Assembly: GCF_040939455.1 (NCBI RefSeq)
Contig: NC_134106.1
Coordinates: 91,209,001 to 91,273,000, forward strand
Direction of reading: 5' to 3'
Length of the DNA stretch: 64,000 bases
Source: Microcebus murinus
Lineage: Eukaryota > Chordata > Mammalia > Primates > Cheirogaleidae
The notes under the pieces are model-generated. The model worked only from the letters and a program-made list of their open reading frames with translations, made no database searches and was not told the origin of the DNA. The position numbers and the translations under genes were made by a program. Below, piece by piece: positions 11,810 to 23,715 of the stretch (its first letter is position 1; each line of letters opens with the position of its first letter).

Positions 11810-12555
11810 ACAGCCTAACAAATAGGAAAAAGGCTGCTCATCTGCTCATTCTGTAAACTGGCATACAACCCTTGCCTTAGAGAGCAGGAAAGACCACTGA
11901 GGAGAACACCAACTACTTCTCAGCAAGTGAGACAAGTAAGGTTCAAGAGCCCCCACCCCTACCACTTGCCTGAGATTAAGCTGAGACTTAGGCTTGTGCC
12001 AGAGTAGACCCAAATAACCTGGCCTCTACCCAGTGTTTCTTTCCTGTAAATACAAAATCATTCACAGTGCAATAGTCATCCATTTGTCAATAACTGATTG
12101 AATACCTGCTATGTGTAGAGGACTATACCAGTCATTTTAAATGTAAATCAACAAATAGGTCAATTCTATATTTGAGGAACATCAACTTGCTTCACTTTCT
12201 CTAGCAACATGAAGACAGCACATTGCATTCAAGGCTAAAGGCGTTGCTATGATACACTTATACAAGACAGAAATTTAATATTAGGGATTTCAGAAGATCC
12301 AAATACATAGTTTGGGGAGGTTCAGGACTGTCCTTTAATACTTCTATGCTGAATAAATTACAGTTACTAACCTATAGTAATTTATCTTCATAGATGGATA
12401 TATTGACATTAAAAGCCATAAAAAGCTGCTTTTTTTTCCTTTTCAGACTAGTAGTAAAGGTGATTTAGAAGCAACAATGTGCATAAAGTTTATGATCCAA
12501 AATTCTCAAGACATTCTTCAGTAGATTCCATCCTGAACTTCTCAGTTTATGAAAC
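11810..12555. other. mostly unique DNA with a short L2-like piece
   Basis: Around 12080-12150 a CTGATTGAATACCTGCTATG segment resembles the antisense 3' end of L2. Otherwise no feature seen. Confidence 0.45.
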
Positions 12556-12559
12556 TGAA

Positions 12560-13590
12560 ATCTCATCATGATCCATGATTTCAAATCTGTATCTCCATCA
12601 AAGACTCCCTTCCTAGCTCCAGACCCCTTTGCCCAAACATATACCAGCTTCATACAGCAAGGTGCCACACTGAGGCAGCTCTGTAGTTCTAAACTCAGCA
12701 GTTTCAAACCCAGAACTCTTCATCTTTCTTGCAAAATTGGCTCCTCTCTACTTGATTAATGTTATCGAGTTTCCTAAGCTGGAACTAACATACTTATTTC
12801 CAGCTTTTCCCAATCCTTTGCCTTTATACCCAATTGGTTACTAAAGCCTATCATACTTGTTCTTAGTTGTATCACTACCTACCTCACTTCCTCATTTTAA
12901 TTCCCACTGTCCTACTTGAGACATTTATTGCTTTTTCATTGGATTTCCATTTGAATGTCCTGTAATTTATCAACAAATTCACCATCAGAATTCTACTTCT
13001 TCAAAGTAGAAGATTAAACATGTTGCTTCTCTACCTAAAAATATTTCAACAGTTAACCACTGTCTACTGGATAAAGTTAAAATTCCTAAATCTGATACTC
13101 TAAATTCTCTATAGTCAGACTCCACCTTACATCTCTAACTTGATGACTGTCACTCATTTTAAAGTACAATGTTATCTGACTAAACCAGTCTACTAAGCTA
13201 TTACTATAAGATGGCATAGACTTTTGTGGTTTTTACTAGATTCTCTGTCCCCAATTTCTTACCTGTCAAAATTTTATCCATCAATGTCCATTGAAGTCCA
13301 AATTTGAATGTTATCTCCCTCATCAAGTCTTTCCCCACCTTCCTTCCAAATGTAACTAAGCCCAGTTTCTATATCAGTACAATAGACTTTTCTTAAATTT
13401 ATACTATATCATTCTTCACATTATACTATTATTTATTACATACTTGCTCATCTCCTTAATTAAAATGTGTACTCTAAGAAAGTTGCAGTCATGCTTTTTA
13501 TCTTCTTTGGTATTCCAAATGCCTACCAAAATGCCCTTCATAGAGAAGGAAATTCAATTAACTATTAAATAAAGGAATATGTGAATGAAC
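12560..13590 (+). mobile_element. long LINE-2 copy
   Basis: About 1 kb follows the L2 3' order: pyrimidine-rich ORF-derived part, CAACAGTTAACCACTGTCTA with ATAAAGTTAAAATTCC, CAAGTCTTTCCCCACCTTCC, then ATGTGTACTCTAAGAAAGTT and a final AAATAAAGGAATATG. Heavily substituted, no open frame. An 8-base hairpin (TTCTACTT/AAGTAGAA) lies near 12990. Confidence 0.7.
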
Positions 13591-13967
13591 TCATGAATAT
13601 TTAAAGAGAAGTTTTGTAATTAGAAACATAAATGTTAGATGTGCATATGTCTAGTTCAAATCTCTCATTTAAAGTTGAGAAAAATGGAGGCCTAGAATGT
13701 CAGATCCTAATTAGAGAAGAGAAAAGACTGACACAGTTAGCTAGGAGCAAAGGAGACATGACAATTACAGGGTGAGTGCTCTAAATCCTGGCACACCCCT
13801 TTCAACTCAACTAGTTTTTCTCTATAACTTTGAGCCCTTCCACCCCAAAATTATGATGACACCCTACAAGCACCTTACTTAGATACCTGTAAAACCAACA
13901 CTGACTTTTACTTGTCAGTAAAACTTGCCTGGGCTTCAGTAAAACTAGGTCCTAATGCTAGGTTCTA

Positions 13968-14003
13968 GATGTTGGTAGACCAACGTCTACCATGTGACGT
14001 TGG
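13968..14003. repeat. overlapping short hairpins
   Basis: GGTAGAC/GTCTACC (13974-13980, 13985-13991) and CCAACGTC/GACGTTGG (13980-13987, 13996-14003) are perfect and overlap. GATGTTGG at 13968-13975 is also nearly repeated as GACGTTGG. Confidence 0.85.
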
Positions 14004-14040
14004 AAAAAGGGTGCTAGAATTTTGAGAAAATAACATTCAT

Positions 14041-17000
14041 GGGGAAGGAAGGGTGAAGCAAGATGGCTAAATAGAAACCTCAAATGGTTATTCCTCTGCA
14101 CAAACACCAATTCAACAACTATCCACATGAGCAAGCACGTTCAGAAGAACTAAAAATCAGTTGAATGATCATACTACCTGGTTTTAATGTTTTGTCAAGA
14201 AAAGTGATTTTTCTCTGGTAGTGTGATTTAATTTCTTGCTTTTTATTTTTTGTGCATCTATTGTAGGTTTTTTGATTTGAGGTTACCATGAGACTTGCAA
14301 AAGACATTTTGTAACCAATTATTTTAAACATATGACAACTCTGCTTACAAACATGTTACAACTTTTAACAAAGAAGAGAGGAAGGAAGGAAGAAATAGAG
14401 AACTACAAAACAATCAGAAATCAAATAACAACATGGCAGGATTAAGTCCTTATCTATCAATAATAACACTGAATGTGAATAAACTAAACTTTTCAATCAA
14501 AAGACATGAAGTGGCTCAATGAATAAAAAAAAAAAAAAACAGGAGACAGCGTATATTGTCTGCAAGAAGCCTCTATAAAGACACCTATAGACTGAAAATA
14601 GAGGGATGGAAAAAGATATTCCATGCAAATGCAAACTAAAAAAGAGCAAGAGTAGCTATACATCTATCAAATAAAATTGATTTCAAGACAAAAACCATAA
14701 AAGGGTCACTATATAATAATAAATGGGTCAATTCGGCAAGAGGATATAACAATTCTAAATATATATGCACCCAACACTGGAGCACCCAAATATATACAGC
14801 AAATATTATCAGAGCTAAAGACAGAGATAGAGCTCAAGAGAATAATCACACCTCAGCATTCCACTTTCAGCATTGGACAGATCATCCAGACAGAAAATCA
14901 ACAAAGAAACATTGGATTTAGTCTGTACTATAGACCAAATGGACCTAACAGTTATTTACCGAATGTTTCATCCAATAGCTTTAGAGTACACATTCTTCTC
15001 ATCAAGCCATGGATCATTCTCAAAGAGAGATCATACGTTAGGCCACAAAACAAGTCTTTAAAAGTTCAAAAAAATTGAATTCCTACCAATTATTTTCTGT
15101 GATACAATGGAATAAAACTATAAATCAATAACAAGAAGAACATTGGAAAATACACAAACACATGGAAATTAAACAATGCTCCTGAATAACCAGTGGTTCA
15201 ATGAAGAGATTAAGAAGGAAATAAAAAAATGTCTCAAAACAAATGAAAATACATGTCAAAATCTGTGGAATACAGCAAAGCAGTAATAAGATGGAAATTT
15301 ATAGCAATAAATGCCCACCACAAAAAAGAAGAAAAGCTTCAAATAAGCAACCTAAGGATGCATTTCAAAGAACAAGAAAAACAAAAGCAAACCAAACCCA
15401 AAATTAGTAGGAAAAAGTGGAGAAAAAAGACCAGAGCAGAAATAAATGAAATTGAAACATAAAGATAGAAAAGATCAACAAAACAAAGTTATTTGTTTGA
15501 AAAATTAAACAAAATCGACACACCTTTAGCCAGACTAAGAAAAAAGGAGAAAGGGCCCAGACACACAAACACACACAAAAGCAGAGATAAAAAAAATAGA
15601 CATTATAACTGATATTTCAGACACCCAATGGATCATGAGACTACTATGAGTAAGTATATGCCAAATAAATCAGAAAACCCAGAAAAAATGAATAAATTCC
15701 TAGACACATACAACTTACCAAGATTGAACCAGGAATAAATCCAAAACCTGAATAAACCAATAACAAGTAACTAGAGAGAAGCAATAATAAAATGTCTCCT
15801 ATCAAAGAAAAGTCCAGTACCCAATGGCTTCTCTGCTGAATTCTACCAAGTATTCAAAGAAGAACCAAACCAATCCCACTTAAACTATTTCAAAATGTTG
15901 AGGAGGAAGAAATACTTCCAAATTCATGCTTTTAGTACCAAAATCAGAAAAAGACACACCAAAACAAGAAAACTATAGGCCAATATCTCTGATGAAAACA
16001 GATGCAAAAATGCTCAACAAAGTACTAGTAAGCCAAATTCAACAACACATTAAAAAGATTATTCATCATGATCAAGTGGGATTCATCTCAGTGATGCAAG
16101 GATGGTTCAACATACACAAATTAATCAATGTAATATCTCAACAAAATGAAAGACAAAAACCATATGACCATTTCAACTAATGCTGATAAAGCATTTGACA
16201 AAATTCAATAACCCTTCGTGATAAAAATTCTCAGAACACTGGGTATAGAAGGAACTTACCTTAACACAATAAAAGCGATAAATGAGAGACCCATAGCTAA
16301 TACCATACTGAATGAGGAAAAACTGAAAGCCTTTCCTCTAAATCTAGAATAAAAAAAGGATGCCCAGTTTTACCACTACCATTCAATATAGCATTGGAAG
16401 TTGTAGCTAGAGCAATCAGTCAAAAGAAAGAAATAAAGGATATCCAAATTCGAAAGGAAGTATTCAAATTATCCCTGTTTGCAGATGTTATTATCTTTTA
16501 TCTAAATATAAGATAAATAAATAAATTCATGTATTTATTTGAGATAAATAAATTCACTAAAGCTGCAGGCTACAAAATCAGTATACAAAAATTAGTAGCA
16601 TTTCTATATGTCAATAGTAAACAGTCTGTAAAAGAAACCAAGAAAGTAATCCTATTTATAATAGCTGCAAATAAAATAAAATAAAATACCTAGGAATAAA
16701 CTTAACCAAAGAAGTGAACAATCTCTAAAATGAAAACTAAAGAAACATTGATAAATGAAATTGAATAGGACACAACAAATGAAAAGATATTCCATGCTCA
16801 TTGATTGGAAGAATCAATATTGTTAAAATGTCCATACTACTCAAAGCAATCTACAGATTCAGTGCAATTGCCATCAAAATATGAATGACATTCTTCACAG
16901 AAATAAGAAAAAAACGCTAAATTTATATGGAACCACAGAAGACCAAGGATACCCAAAGCCATGCTAAGCAAAAAAGAATAAAACTGGAGAAATCACATTA

Positions 17001-17880
17001 CCTGACTTCAAATTATACTACAAAGCTGGAGTAACTAAAACAATATGACACTGACATAAAAACAGACACATAGACCAATGGAACAGAATAGAAAATCCGG
17101 AAATAAATTCACACATCTATAGTGAACTTGTCTTTGACAAAGTTGTCAAGAACATGCAGTGGGGAAAAAGACAGTCTCTTCAATAAGCGATGCTGGGAAA
17201 ACTGGATATCCATATGCAGAAGAATGAAACTAGACACTTATCTCTTGCCATATACAAAAATCAAATCAAAGTGCATTAAAGACTTACATCTAAGACTGAA
17301 ACTAAGAAACTTCGAAAAAAAAGAAAACAGTGGGGAAATGCTTCAGGACATTGGTCTGGGCAAGGACTAATTTAGTAATACCCTCAAAGTACAGGCAACC
17401 AAAACAAAACTGGACAAATGGGAACACGTCATGCTAAAATACTTCTTTACGGCAAAGGGAACAATTAACAAAGTAAAGAGACCATCCATATAATGAGAGA
17501 AAATATTTACAAACTAACCCACTAACCAGGGATTAATAACTAGAATATATAAGGAGCTTCAACAACTTAATAGGAAAAAAAAAACAAATAATCTAATTAA
17601 AAATGGACAAGGATCTAAATAGATATTTCTCAAAAGAAGACATACAAATGGCCAACAGGTATATGAAAAAATGCTCAGCATCACTAGTCTTCAGAGAAAT
17701 GCAAATCAAAACTATAATGAGGTATCATCTCACCCCAGTTAAAATGGTTTTTATCAAAAAGACAGGCAATAACAAATGCTGGTGAGGATTTAGAGAGTCA
17801 GGAACACTTGTACACTGTTGGTGTACCCACAATAATTAAAAACTTTATAAGAAACAGAAAAAAATAAAAATAAAATTTAA
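14041..17880 (+). mobile_element. decayed LINE-1, 3.8 kb
   Basis: The left end carries an L1M-like 5' segment (GCAAGATGGCTAAATAGAAA). An ORF2-derived body follows from about 14400: endonuclease end (ATATATGCACCCAACACTGG), reverse transcriptase and C-terminal domain (ATGCTCAGCATCACTAGTCT). The sequence jumps from the 5' segment into ORF2, so ORF1 and the start of ORF2 are missing. It stops around the GTACACTGTTGGTG segment and has no normal 3'UTR. Many stops and frameshifts; inactive. Confidence 0.85.
15926..16490 (+). pseudogene. L1 ORF2 reverse transcriptase remnant
   Basis: Fragmentary reading frames include the RT signatures ENYRPISLM and IHHDQVGFI (15926-16180). The catalytic FADD motif, read at 16478-16489, is FADV, so one of the two metal-binding aspartates is lost. 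Several frame breaks lie between. Part of the L1 at 14041-17880; not translated. Confidence 0.85.
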
Positions 17881-17899
17881 AAACTATTCACTGGTCAAC

Positions 17900-18050
17900 T
17901 TCTCACAATCAGGTTAAGTTTCATGAGGGCAGAATTTTTTGTGCTATTTATAATACCTACGCATTCCCAGTGCCTAGAATAATACCTGGTTGCCTAGTAA
18001 GCCCTTAAGGAAATACTTGGTGAAAACAATAATAAATGAATAAATGGATT
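17900..18050 (+). mobile_element. LINE-2 3' end
   Basis: TTTCATGAGGGCAGAATTTT, CATTCCCAGTGCCTAGAATA and a final AATAAATGAATAAATGG match the terminal segment of L2. Confidence 0.8.
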
Positions 18051-18054
18051 TCTA

Positions 18055-18255
18055 TATGTCAGGAATTGTTCTTGGTATTTTATATGTACTATTTTATTTA
18101 AGTTTTATAACCACCCTATTGAATAAGTCTCATTAGCTCTACTTTGCAGGTGAGAACACCAAGGCTTAGGGGGTAAATATGCTTCTGGGACACTTGGAAT
18201 TACTCAATGTTAGTGCAAGTGCTAACACCCAGGTGTGTACATCTTGTTACTCTTT
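18055..18255 (-). mobile_element. MIR SINE
   Basis: TATGTACTATTTTATTTAAG then GCAGGTGAGAACACCAAGGC follow the reverse MIR order; decayed at the 5' end. Confidence 0.7.
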
Positions 18256-18259
18256 TTCC

Positions 18260-19685
18260 ATCTGTGAAATCAGAAGGTTAGAAAAGTTTAAAGGCAAAAA
18301 ACTAACTAACTAAATAAATAAATACACACACATATATAGAAGAGGGAAGAAATGCATGCATACTTTCCAGATCAAAAGACATACTGTTGGTTTAAAAATG
18401 TAAAATTACACCATGAATTACTTAGTGTGCTCATAAAACTATCATGATTGACACATTTAGATTTTTATGGATGAGAAAAATAATAGAACAGTTCTGTGAT
18501 TTAAGAGTACTGGGTTATTTTTTAAAGAAGTTTTTGTATCCTTCGCCCCTCCTTCCAGAAATAACCCAAAAAGTCCTTAAGAAATATTTCCAAAATAATC
18601 CAAAATTTATTATTTTTTCCTTCTGGGCTTTCACATCTCTAGGACTAGATTACCACCAAGGTCTAATCAAGCAATAAAAATTTTATGATTGTAATAAAGT
18701 GCAGAATGGAATATCAAGAGCCACATATGTATGCTCCAGAGATCAAGTATGAAGAAGAGTCAGGAAGGAAAAAGATAATTATTGCCTGAAGTCATACAGG
18801 CAGACCTCATGGAGGACATAGGACATGAGTTGTATCCTTATGGTGGATATCTGGGTAAATTTTTTTTTTCTTTCTTTTTTTTTTGACTGCTCAGTATCAA
18901 TTTCCCAATTTCTTTTTTGTTGTTGGAAACTTCCCCTAATCCCAATTTGTCCATTTGGCTTGGAAGGGGACCAACCCCCAACTAGCACCCCCAATCTATG
19001 GGGTGAGTTCTGATCTGGGGTTTGGCTAATCATAATTATGAATACATAGGTTTGTTCAAGGTGGATAATGCATTTACATCAATGAAACAAAACATGAGAA
19101 TTTTGCTAAATCATTTGGGAAAGAGAAATCCTCTTTCCAATGGAGGATTTCTCTTTCCAATGGAGGAGCTCAGATGGTAGGATGAAGGTTGGAACTGTGA
19201 ATAATCATTTGGACAATTCATGGGAGAAACTGAGGGATGGAAGCCAAAACATAAATTTCTGACTTGGTTTCATGAGTTCTTGGACCCAATCATGTCTGAA
19301 GGAGCTAGACATCCCCATGGACTTTTCACTTATATAATTCACAAATTCCTTTTATGATTCAAGCCAATGTGAGGTGGTTCTGTCCCCTTGCAACCATGAG
19401 AGTCCAAACAAATACCGGTAAGGATGTGACTTGGATTGGGATAGATGGAGGAAAACAATGGAGACATTTCAAATGAACCATGGTCCCTCATGAATGTAGG
19501 TCAGATGTAGGAACAGGTGCTACAATGGGAAGAAGACCAGAGATAACATATTGGGGCAGAGCATTATAAAAGTGTTTGTGTTGGTCAGATTGGGCCAATA
19601 GATGAAAGGCTTTAAACACATTGATGGAAGACCATATACCAATGATGTCAAAGAGTTTTGAGCAGTAGCCATAGTGACAAGATTA
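18260..19685. other. unique DNA, no gene seen
   Basis: AT-rich with short simple runs (AAAT/ACAC at 18300-18340, T-run at 18856-18882). The hairpin at 19118-19167 is listed separately. Open frames here lack recognisable domains. Confidence 0.5.
19118..19167. repeat. 16-bp perfect hairpin plus 17-bp direct repeat
   Basis: GGAAAGAGAAATCCTC (19118-19133) and GAGGATTTCTCTTTCC (19143-19158) are exact reverse complements around a 9-base loop. CTCTTTCCAATGGAGGA is also directly repeated at 19131-19147 and 19151-19167. This combination is the expected scar of a short replication template switch. Confidence 0.95.
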
Positions 19686-19689
19686 ATAT

Positions 19690-19835
19690 ATCTATATAGC
19701 ACTTGACAGCTTTCAGAGTGATTACTCATGCATTATCTTATTTGATCATCTTTCAAAGACATTAACATTATTATACACTTTTATAATAATAAAATTCTAG
19801 TTTATGGATGGAGGAACTAGCATTTAGAGAGGTGA
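19690..19835 (-). mobile_element. MIR-like remnant
   Basis: CATGCATTATCTTATTTGAT and GGATGGAGGAACTAGCATTT with AGAGAGGTGAAATAA resemble the 3' side of MIR in reverse. Confidence 0.6.
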
Positions 19836-19837
19836 AA

Positions 19838-20480
19838 TAAAACATGCATCATATCCTATTTCTCTTGCTTAAATCCTTCAATGGTTTCTCACTGTTCTTT
19901 GGATAAATACAAACTGCTTACCAGAGACTACAATTTCCTGCATGATCTGACCTTTTATTTCCTCTCTAGTTTTATACCGTTGCATTCCCTGCCTTGTCCA
20001 CAGTGTGCCAAGATACTGTGTTGTCCTTCATTTCCTCAAAAGTGCCAAGTCTATTGGGACTTAGGGCCTTAAAATACACTGTTCCTCTACTTGGAATCAT
20101 CTCTCCAATTCTCTTCATTCAACTAATGCTGCACCTGGCTCAGTTCACAGATTTCCCTAGTAAGGCTTTCCCTGACCACACCCACTTCCATATAAAGCAG
20201 GACCCACTATGATACTTTCTAATAATACTGTGAGTATTTCTTTCCTTTGAATTATATGTTATAATTCAAAGTATTATTAACAATTTATAATCATACAGTA
20301 AGTAGTATAATTATTGCTTAATGTGGTTTATTCCATTTAACTGTAATTCCTGTGAGATTTGAGAACTAGAGTCATTCCCATTTGGTTCCTGACGATCTAT
20401 CCATAACTAAGGACACGGAGCATTAGCGGCCCTGAATCAGAGCAGTTGAGTGAATTAAAGAATAAATGAATGAATAAACT
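19838..20480 (+). mobile_element. LINE-2 3' part
   Basis: AAATCCTTCAATGGTTTCTC, CATGATCTGACCTTTTATTT, GTTCCTCTACTTGGAATCAT, AGTAAGGCTTTCCCTGACCA and terminal AATAAATGAATGAATAA occur in the L2 order. No coding frame remains. Confidence 0.85.
20220..20279. repeat. compound inverted repeat (12 bp inner, 9 bp outer)
   Basis: CTTTGAATTATA (20245-20256) pairs exactly with TATAATTCAAAG (20260-20271) around a 3-base loop. Outside it TAATAATAC (20220-20228) pairs with GTATTATTA (20271-20279), sharing one base. It lies inside the L2 copy. Confidence 0.9.
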
Positions 20481-20819
20481 CTCTACTTCCTGAACTATAA
20501 AAGGTAAATACAAGTTAAAATATTTGGGCTCAACTTATAAGATCTTATAAATATTAAATTGGATAATGCTTGTTTAAAGTGGGTTATATTATAACATATA
20601 TAAAACCCAAGCACCTGCATTCCCCACTTTAAATTGAGTTTTATTGCAACCACGTGTTGTGGAGAAAGGTTATTTGCTAAATCCCTTTATCTGTATCTGG
20701 TAAAAGAAATGAGAGTTGAGCATTTCTACTTTAAGGCAGGGAGTTAGGACATGAGATTTACTGTTCAATGATGGGAAGAAAATAAAGATTATCATCATTG
20801 TAATTATGATCACTAACAT

Positions 20820-21060
20820 TTTCTTAGCACTTATAATATATCCAACATAGCTTTTCATGTTTTATATACATCTGTTGAGTTATTCTCACGATAACCCTAT
20901 GGAAAAAGTTGCTGTTATTGTCCAAATTTTCAGAAGAAAATGAAGATGCAAAGAAGCTAATAAATATGCCATAGATCACATGATCAGAGGCAAAGCCAGG
21001 ACCAATCCAAGAAATCTGGTTTCTGGAGCTGTTCTCTTAACCACTGTCCCATACCGCCTA
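20820..21060 (-). mobile_element. MIR SINE, nearly complete
   Basis: GAGTTATTCTCACGATAACC, TTTCAGAAGAAAATGAAGAT, GATCAGAGGCAAAGCCAGGA and TTCTCTTAACCACTGTCCCA give the full reverse MIR order. Confidence 0.85.
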
Positions 21061-21099
21061 CTCCATCACCACTTGGCTACACTGGTAGGAGAAACACAG

Positions 21100-22050
21100 A
21101 GAGACTTACTGTGTACACCACTGGCTGGGCAGAGCTGCCTCACGGTATCAGATAAGGCAGAGAGGACTTGTGCATAGTTCCATGAGTCTCCCTCATTCCC
21201 AAGGGGTCCCTTACACCAAGGGAAGATCCAGTGGCTTTCAAGGTACCTGCCAGAAAAGGTGATGGGGACCCATCAATAGAGCTGAGGAGTGGACCTCCGG
21301 GCCAGTAAGCTCCATGGCGATATTTCAGAGGGTCAAGATTTGCAGCCAGTGGGTACCAAAGGGAGGCTGAGTAAGCCAGAAACCCCCTCAGCTTTCCACC
21401 CAAATAGAGACAGAGACCTGAGCCACATTTAAAAGAACCACAAGCTTCAGCCACTGTGGAGATCTTGTGGGGCTCATTAACTGCATATATCTTCCTTGAA
21501 TATTGAACCAAAATTATAGATAAGACAAAAGAGTAATGAAAAACCAGCTTTTAGCTTCTATTACTTTACAACTAAGACTAAGTCGGAGGCACGGTTCAGT
21601 GTGAGAAATCAAAATGAGCCTGCTAAAAACCTTACTTGATGGAGATTTGGGTCGCTGACTCTCACTGGTTTATGTAATCAAGAAATGCGGAAAAAACACA
21701 GTCATTCCCCCATCTGGTAATTATTTCCTTCCGGAGTGCAGAGTTTAAAGTAAGGAAGAAGAGAGAAACATTTAGAAAACTTTAGGAATGGGGCAGAAAG
21801 TTTTTATCCTCAGCCTCAATGGCCATCAAGGCAAACAGCAACCAGGTCGGAAAAGGGATATCAAGAGAAGCAAAACTAAAAATTAAAAAAACAATGTGTG
21901 TCTGAAGATCAAAAGTCTCTTGTCACCATGAAGAGGTATCAACCCAGCTCCCCACATGCCCGAGGCCATATGGGGAAGAGTGGAAGATGAACAAGTGTCA
22001 TCCCAGAAGACCCAGAGAACTTCCTTCAAGAGAGACTGCTGAAGGAATTT
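21100..22050. other. unclassified block, GC-richer left half
   Basis: The part up to 21520 is GC-richer and stays open for 123 codons on the minus strand. That translation has no domain I recognise. Composition resembles a decayed LTR or other old repeat, but no diagnostic end (TG...CA with target duplication) was found. The right half is AT-richer and featureless. Confidence 0.3.
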
Positions 22051-22057
22051 ATTTAAA

Positions 22058-22375
22058 GTTGTGATATCCAATCGAAATAGCAGATGGGATACACATATAT
22101 TTTTTAATTTTCTAGTAGCTACATTAAATAAAAGTAAAAGAAGCAGTGGAATTAATTTGATCTGTATATTTTAACCCAAATAATCAAAATATCATTTCAA
22201 CATGAAATTAATGTCAACATTATTAAATATATTTATGTTCTTTTTTTACACAAAGTCATTAAAATCTGATGTGTATTGTATATTTACAACCTATGTCAAT
22301 TTAGATTAACCAAATTTTAAAAATGCTCAAATAGGAATATGTGCAGCTAGTGGCTGCATTATTGTATAGCACAGG
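22058..22375. mobile_element. old hAT-like MITE, near full length
   Basis: Starts GTTGTGATATCCAATCGAAA and ends ATTGTATAGCACAGG, a decayed version of the paired ends CTGTCCAATAGAAA / TTGGACAGCRCAG. The interior TTTCTAGTAGCTACATTAAA and the TCATTTCAACATGAAATTAA segment match that mammalian element. Non-autonomous. Confidence 0.75.
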
Positions 22376-22539
22376 TTAAAAGTTGACTAAATTTAGGTTG
22401 GACTAAATGTATTTTTCCTAGGCACCAGTGCGTGAGACTTAACAGGAAGACTAGAACATAGAACAAATAAATTACATTCTGTCTGCATAGCTGAGTTAGG
22501 GTTTCAACTCCTTCAACCTCCCCTTATTTATAAATCACT

Positions 22540-22622
22540 TAACAAAGTGTCTGGCACAATGTAAGAACTCAGGGAGTGTGAACTGTTTTTATTATCATTA
22601 TTATTAATAGCAGGGACAGAAT
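22540..22622 (+). mobile_element. MIR 3' end fragment
   Basis: GTGTCTGGCACAATGTAAGA followed by TTATTATCATTATTATTA is the typical MIR/L2 end. Confidence 0.6.
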
Positions 22623-22859
22623 GAACGACCAGGTCTCCTGACTTCTACTCAAATGCCCTTTCCAGAATCCCAGGAGGCCTCTCATGTTAGCAATACATTT
22701 ATATTAAGAATACAGTGTCATGGGTGGCCACCATCATTATTTAAAGGTGTACACTGGCTTCCTGGTGCTGTAAGATCTGAGACACTCCAAATCACCTGCT
22801 TGCAAAACAAAGTACTGAAAAACAAAATAATTTCATTTTCCTGGACTGACCTTTAAATC

Positions 22860-23420
22860 CATGCATGCTGCCTCTACAGTGCAGCTCTGGCTGCCAAGCA
22901 CCCTGATGTTCTTATTAAAGATGTCAGACCCGGCTTGCTAGCAGAGAGCACTGCATGCCTGCCACGGATGAAAGTCAGTGTTGGGAGGCTGGGTTTTCAT
23001 GTGAATGTACTCCCCTCAATGAAAAGACTTAATGAAGCCACCACACTCAAGCCACATTCCCACTAATGAATCAACTGAGAAAATGAGGGCTAAAAATATT
23101 TCATAACTCTCTTTTAGTAACATTGCCAGAACTGACAATAGGAAAAATGCATTTTCTTCAGACAAAAACTCTTGGGGGCAGCCATAGTAACCAAATCAAA
23201 GCAGATTATTATATAGACGGGAGAGGATCTCAGTGAATGGTTAAGTATCTAATTAAGTCTATTTTCTAGGAATGAATCCTCAGGATACATTTGTTGTTCC
23301 TACTCACTAAATATTTTTAAAGGTTACTTAGTCTCTCAGGAAACCTGTCCTCACATTAATAATTCACTGAACAATAGGGACAGGTAAAAACGCTTATGAC
23401 CACAGATGTGATGGGACTGT
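22860..23420. promoter_or_regulatory. candidate conserved non-coding block
   Basis: Repeat-free stretch containing a TEAD-like ACATTCC, a TCF/LEF-like ATCAAAG near 23197 and a MEF2-like CTAAAAATAT near 23092. Chosen for lack of repeat ancestry and motif mix; no conservation data. Confidence 0.2.
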
Positions 23421-23589
23421 AAGTGGCCCAAATAGGACGCTCACTTACACGTTCTCTGCAGGTAATATGCAAAGTTCATACTTCCTCACTTGCACAGGAG
23501 GTGCGTGTTGAGTGGATTGGATCAGAGAGCTGTTCACAGCAGCAGAAAATGGTGATTACATTGGTGCCTTTATGCCTATGTAGTTGAGT

Positions 23590-23715
23590 TGTTCATCCAC
23601 CACACGTCAGGTACTATGCCAGACCCTGAGAATAAAAAGAAATGTAGTCCTACCTTCGTGGAACTTACAGACCTGTGGAGGGGAAGAAAAAAACATCAGT
23701 CAAATAATCACATTG
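23590..23715 (-). mobile_element. LINE-2 fragment
   Basis: CAGGTACTATGCCAGACCCT, then CCTTCGTGGAACTTACAGAC reproduce the antisense L2 3' end. Confidence 0.7.

Noticed and set aside
12975..13025. TTCTACTT/AAGTAGAA hairpin
   Set aside because: Only 8 bp in AT-rich sequence within L2; within chance expectation, so noted with the L2 and not as a finding.
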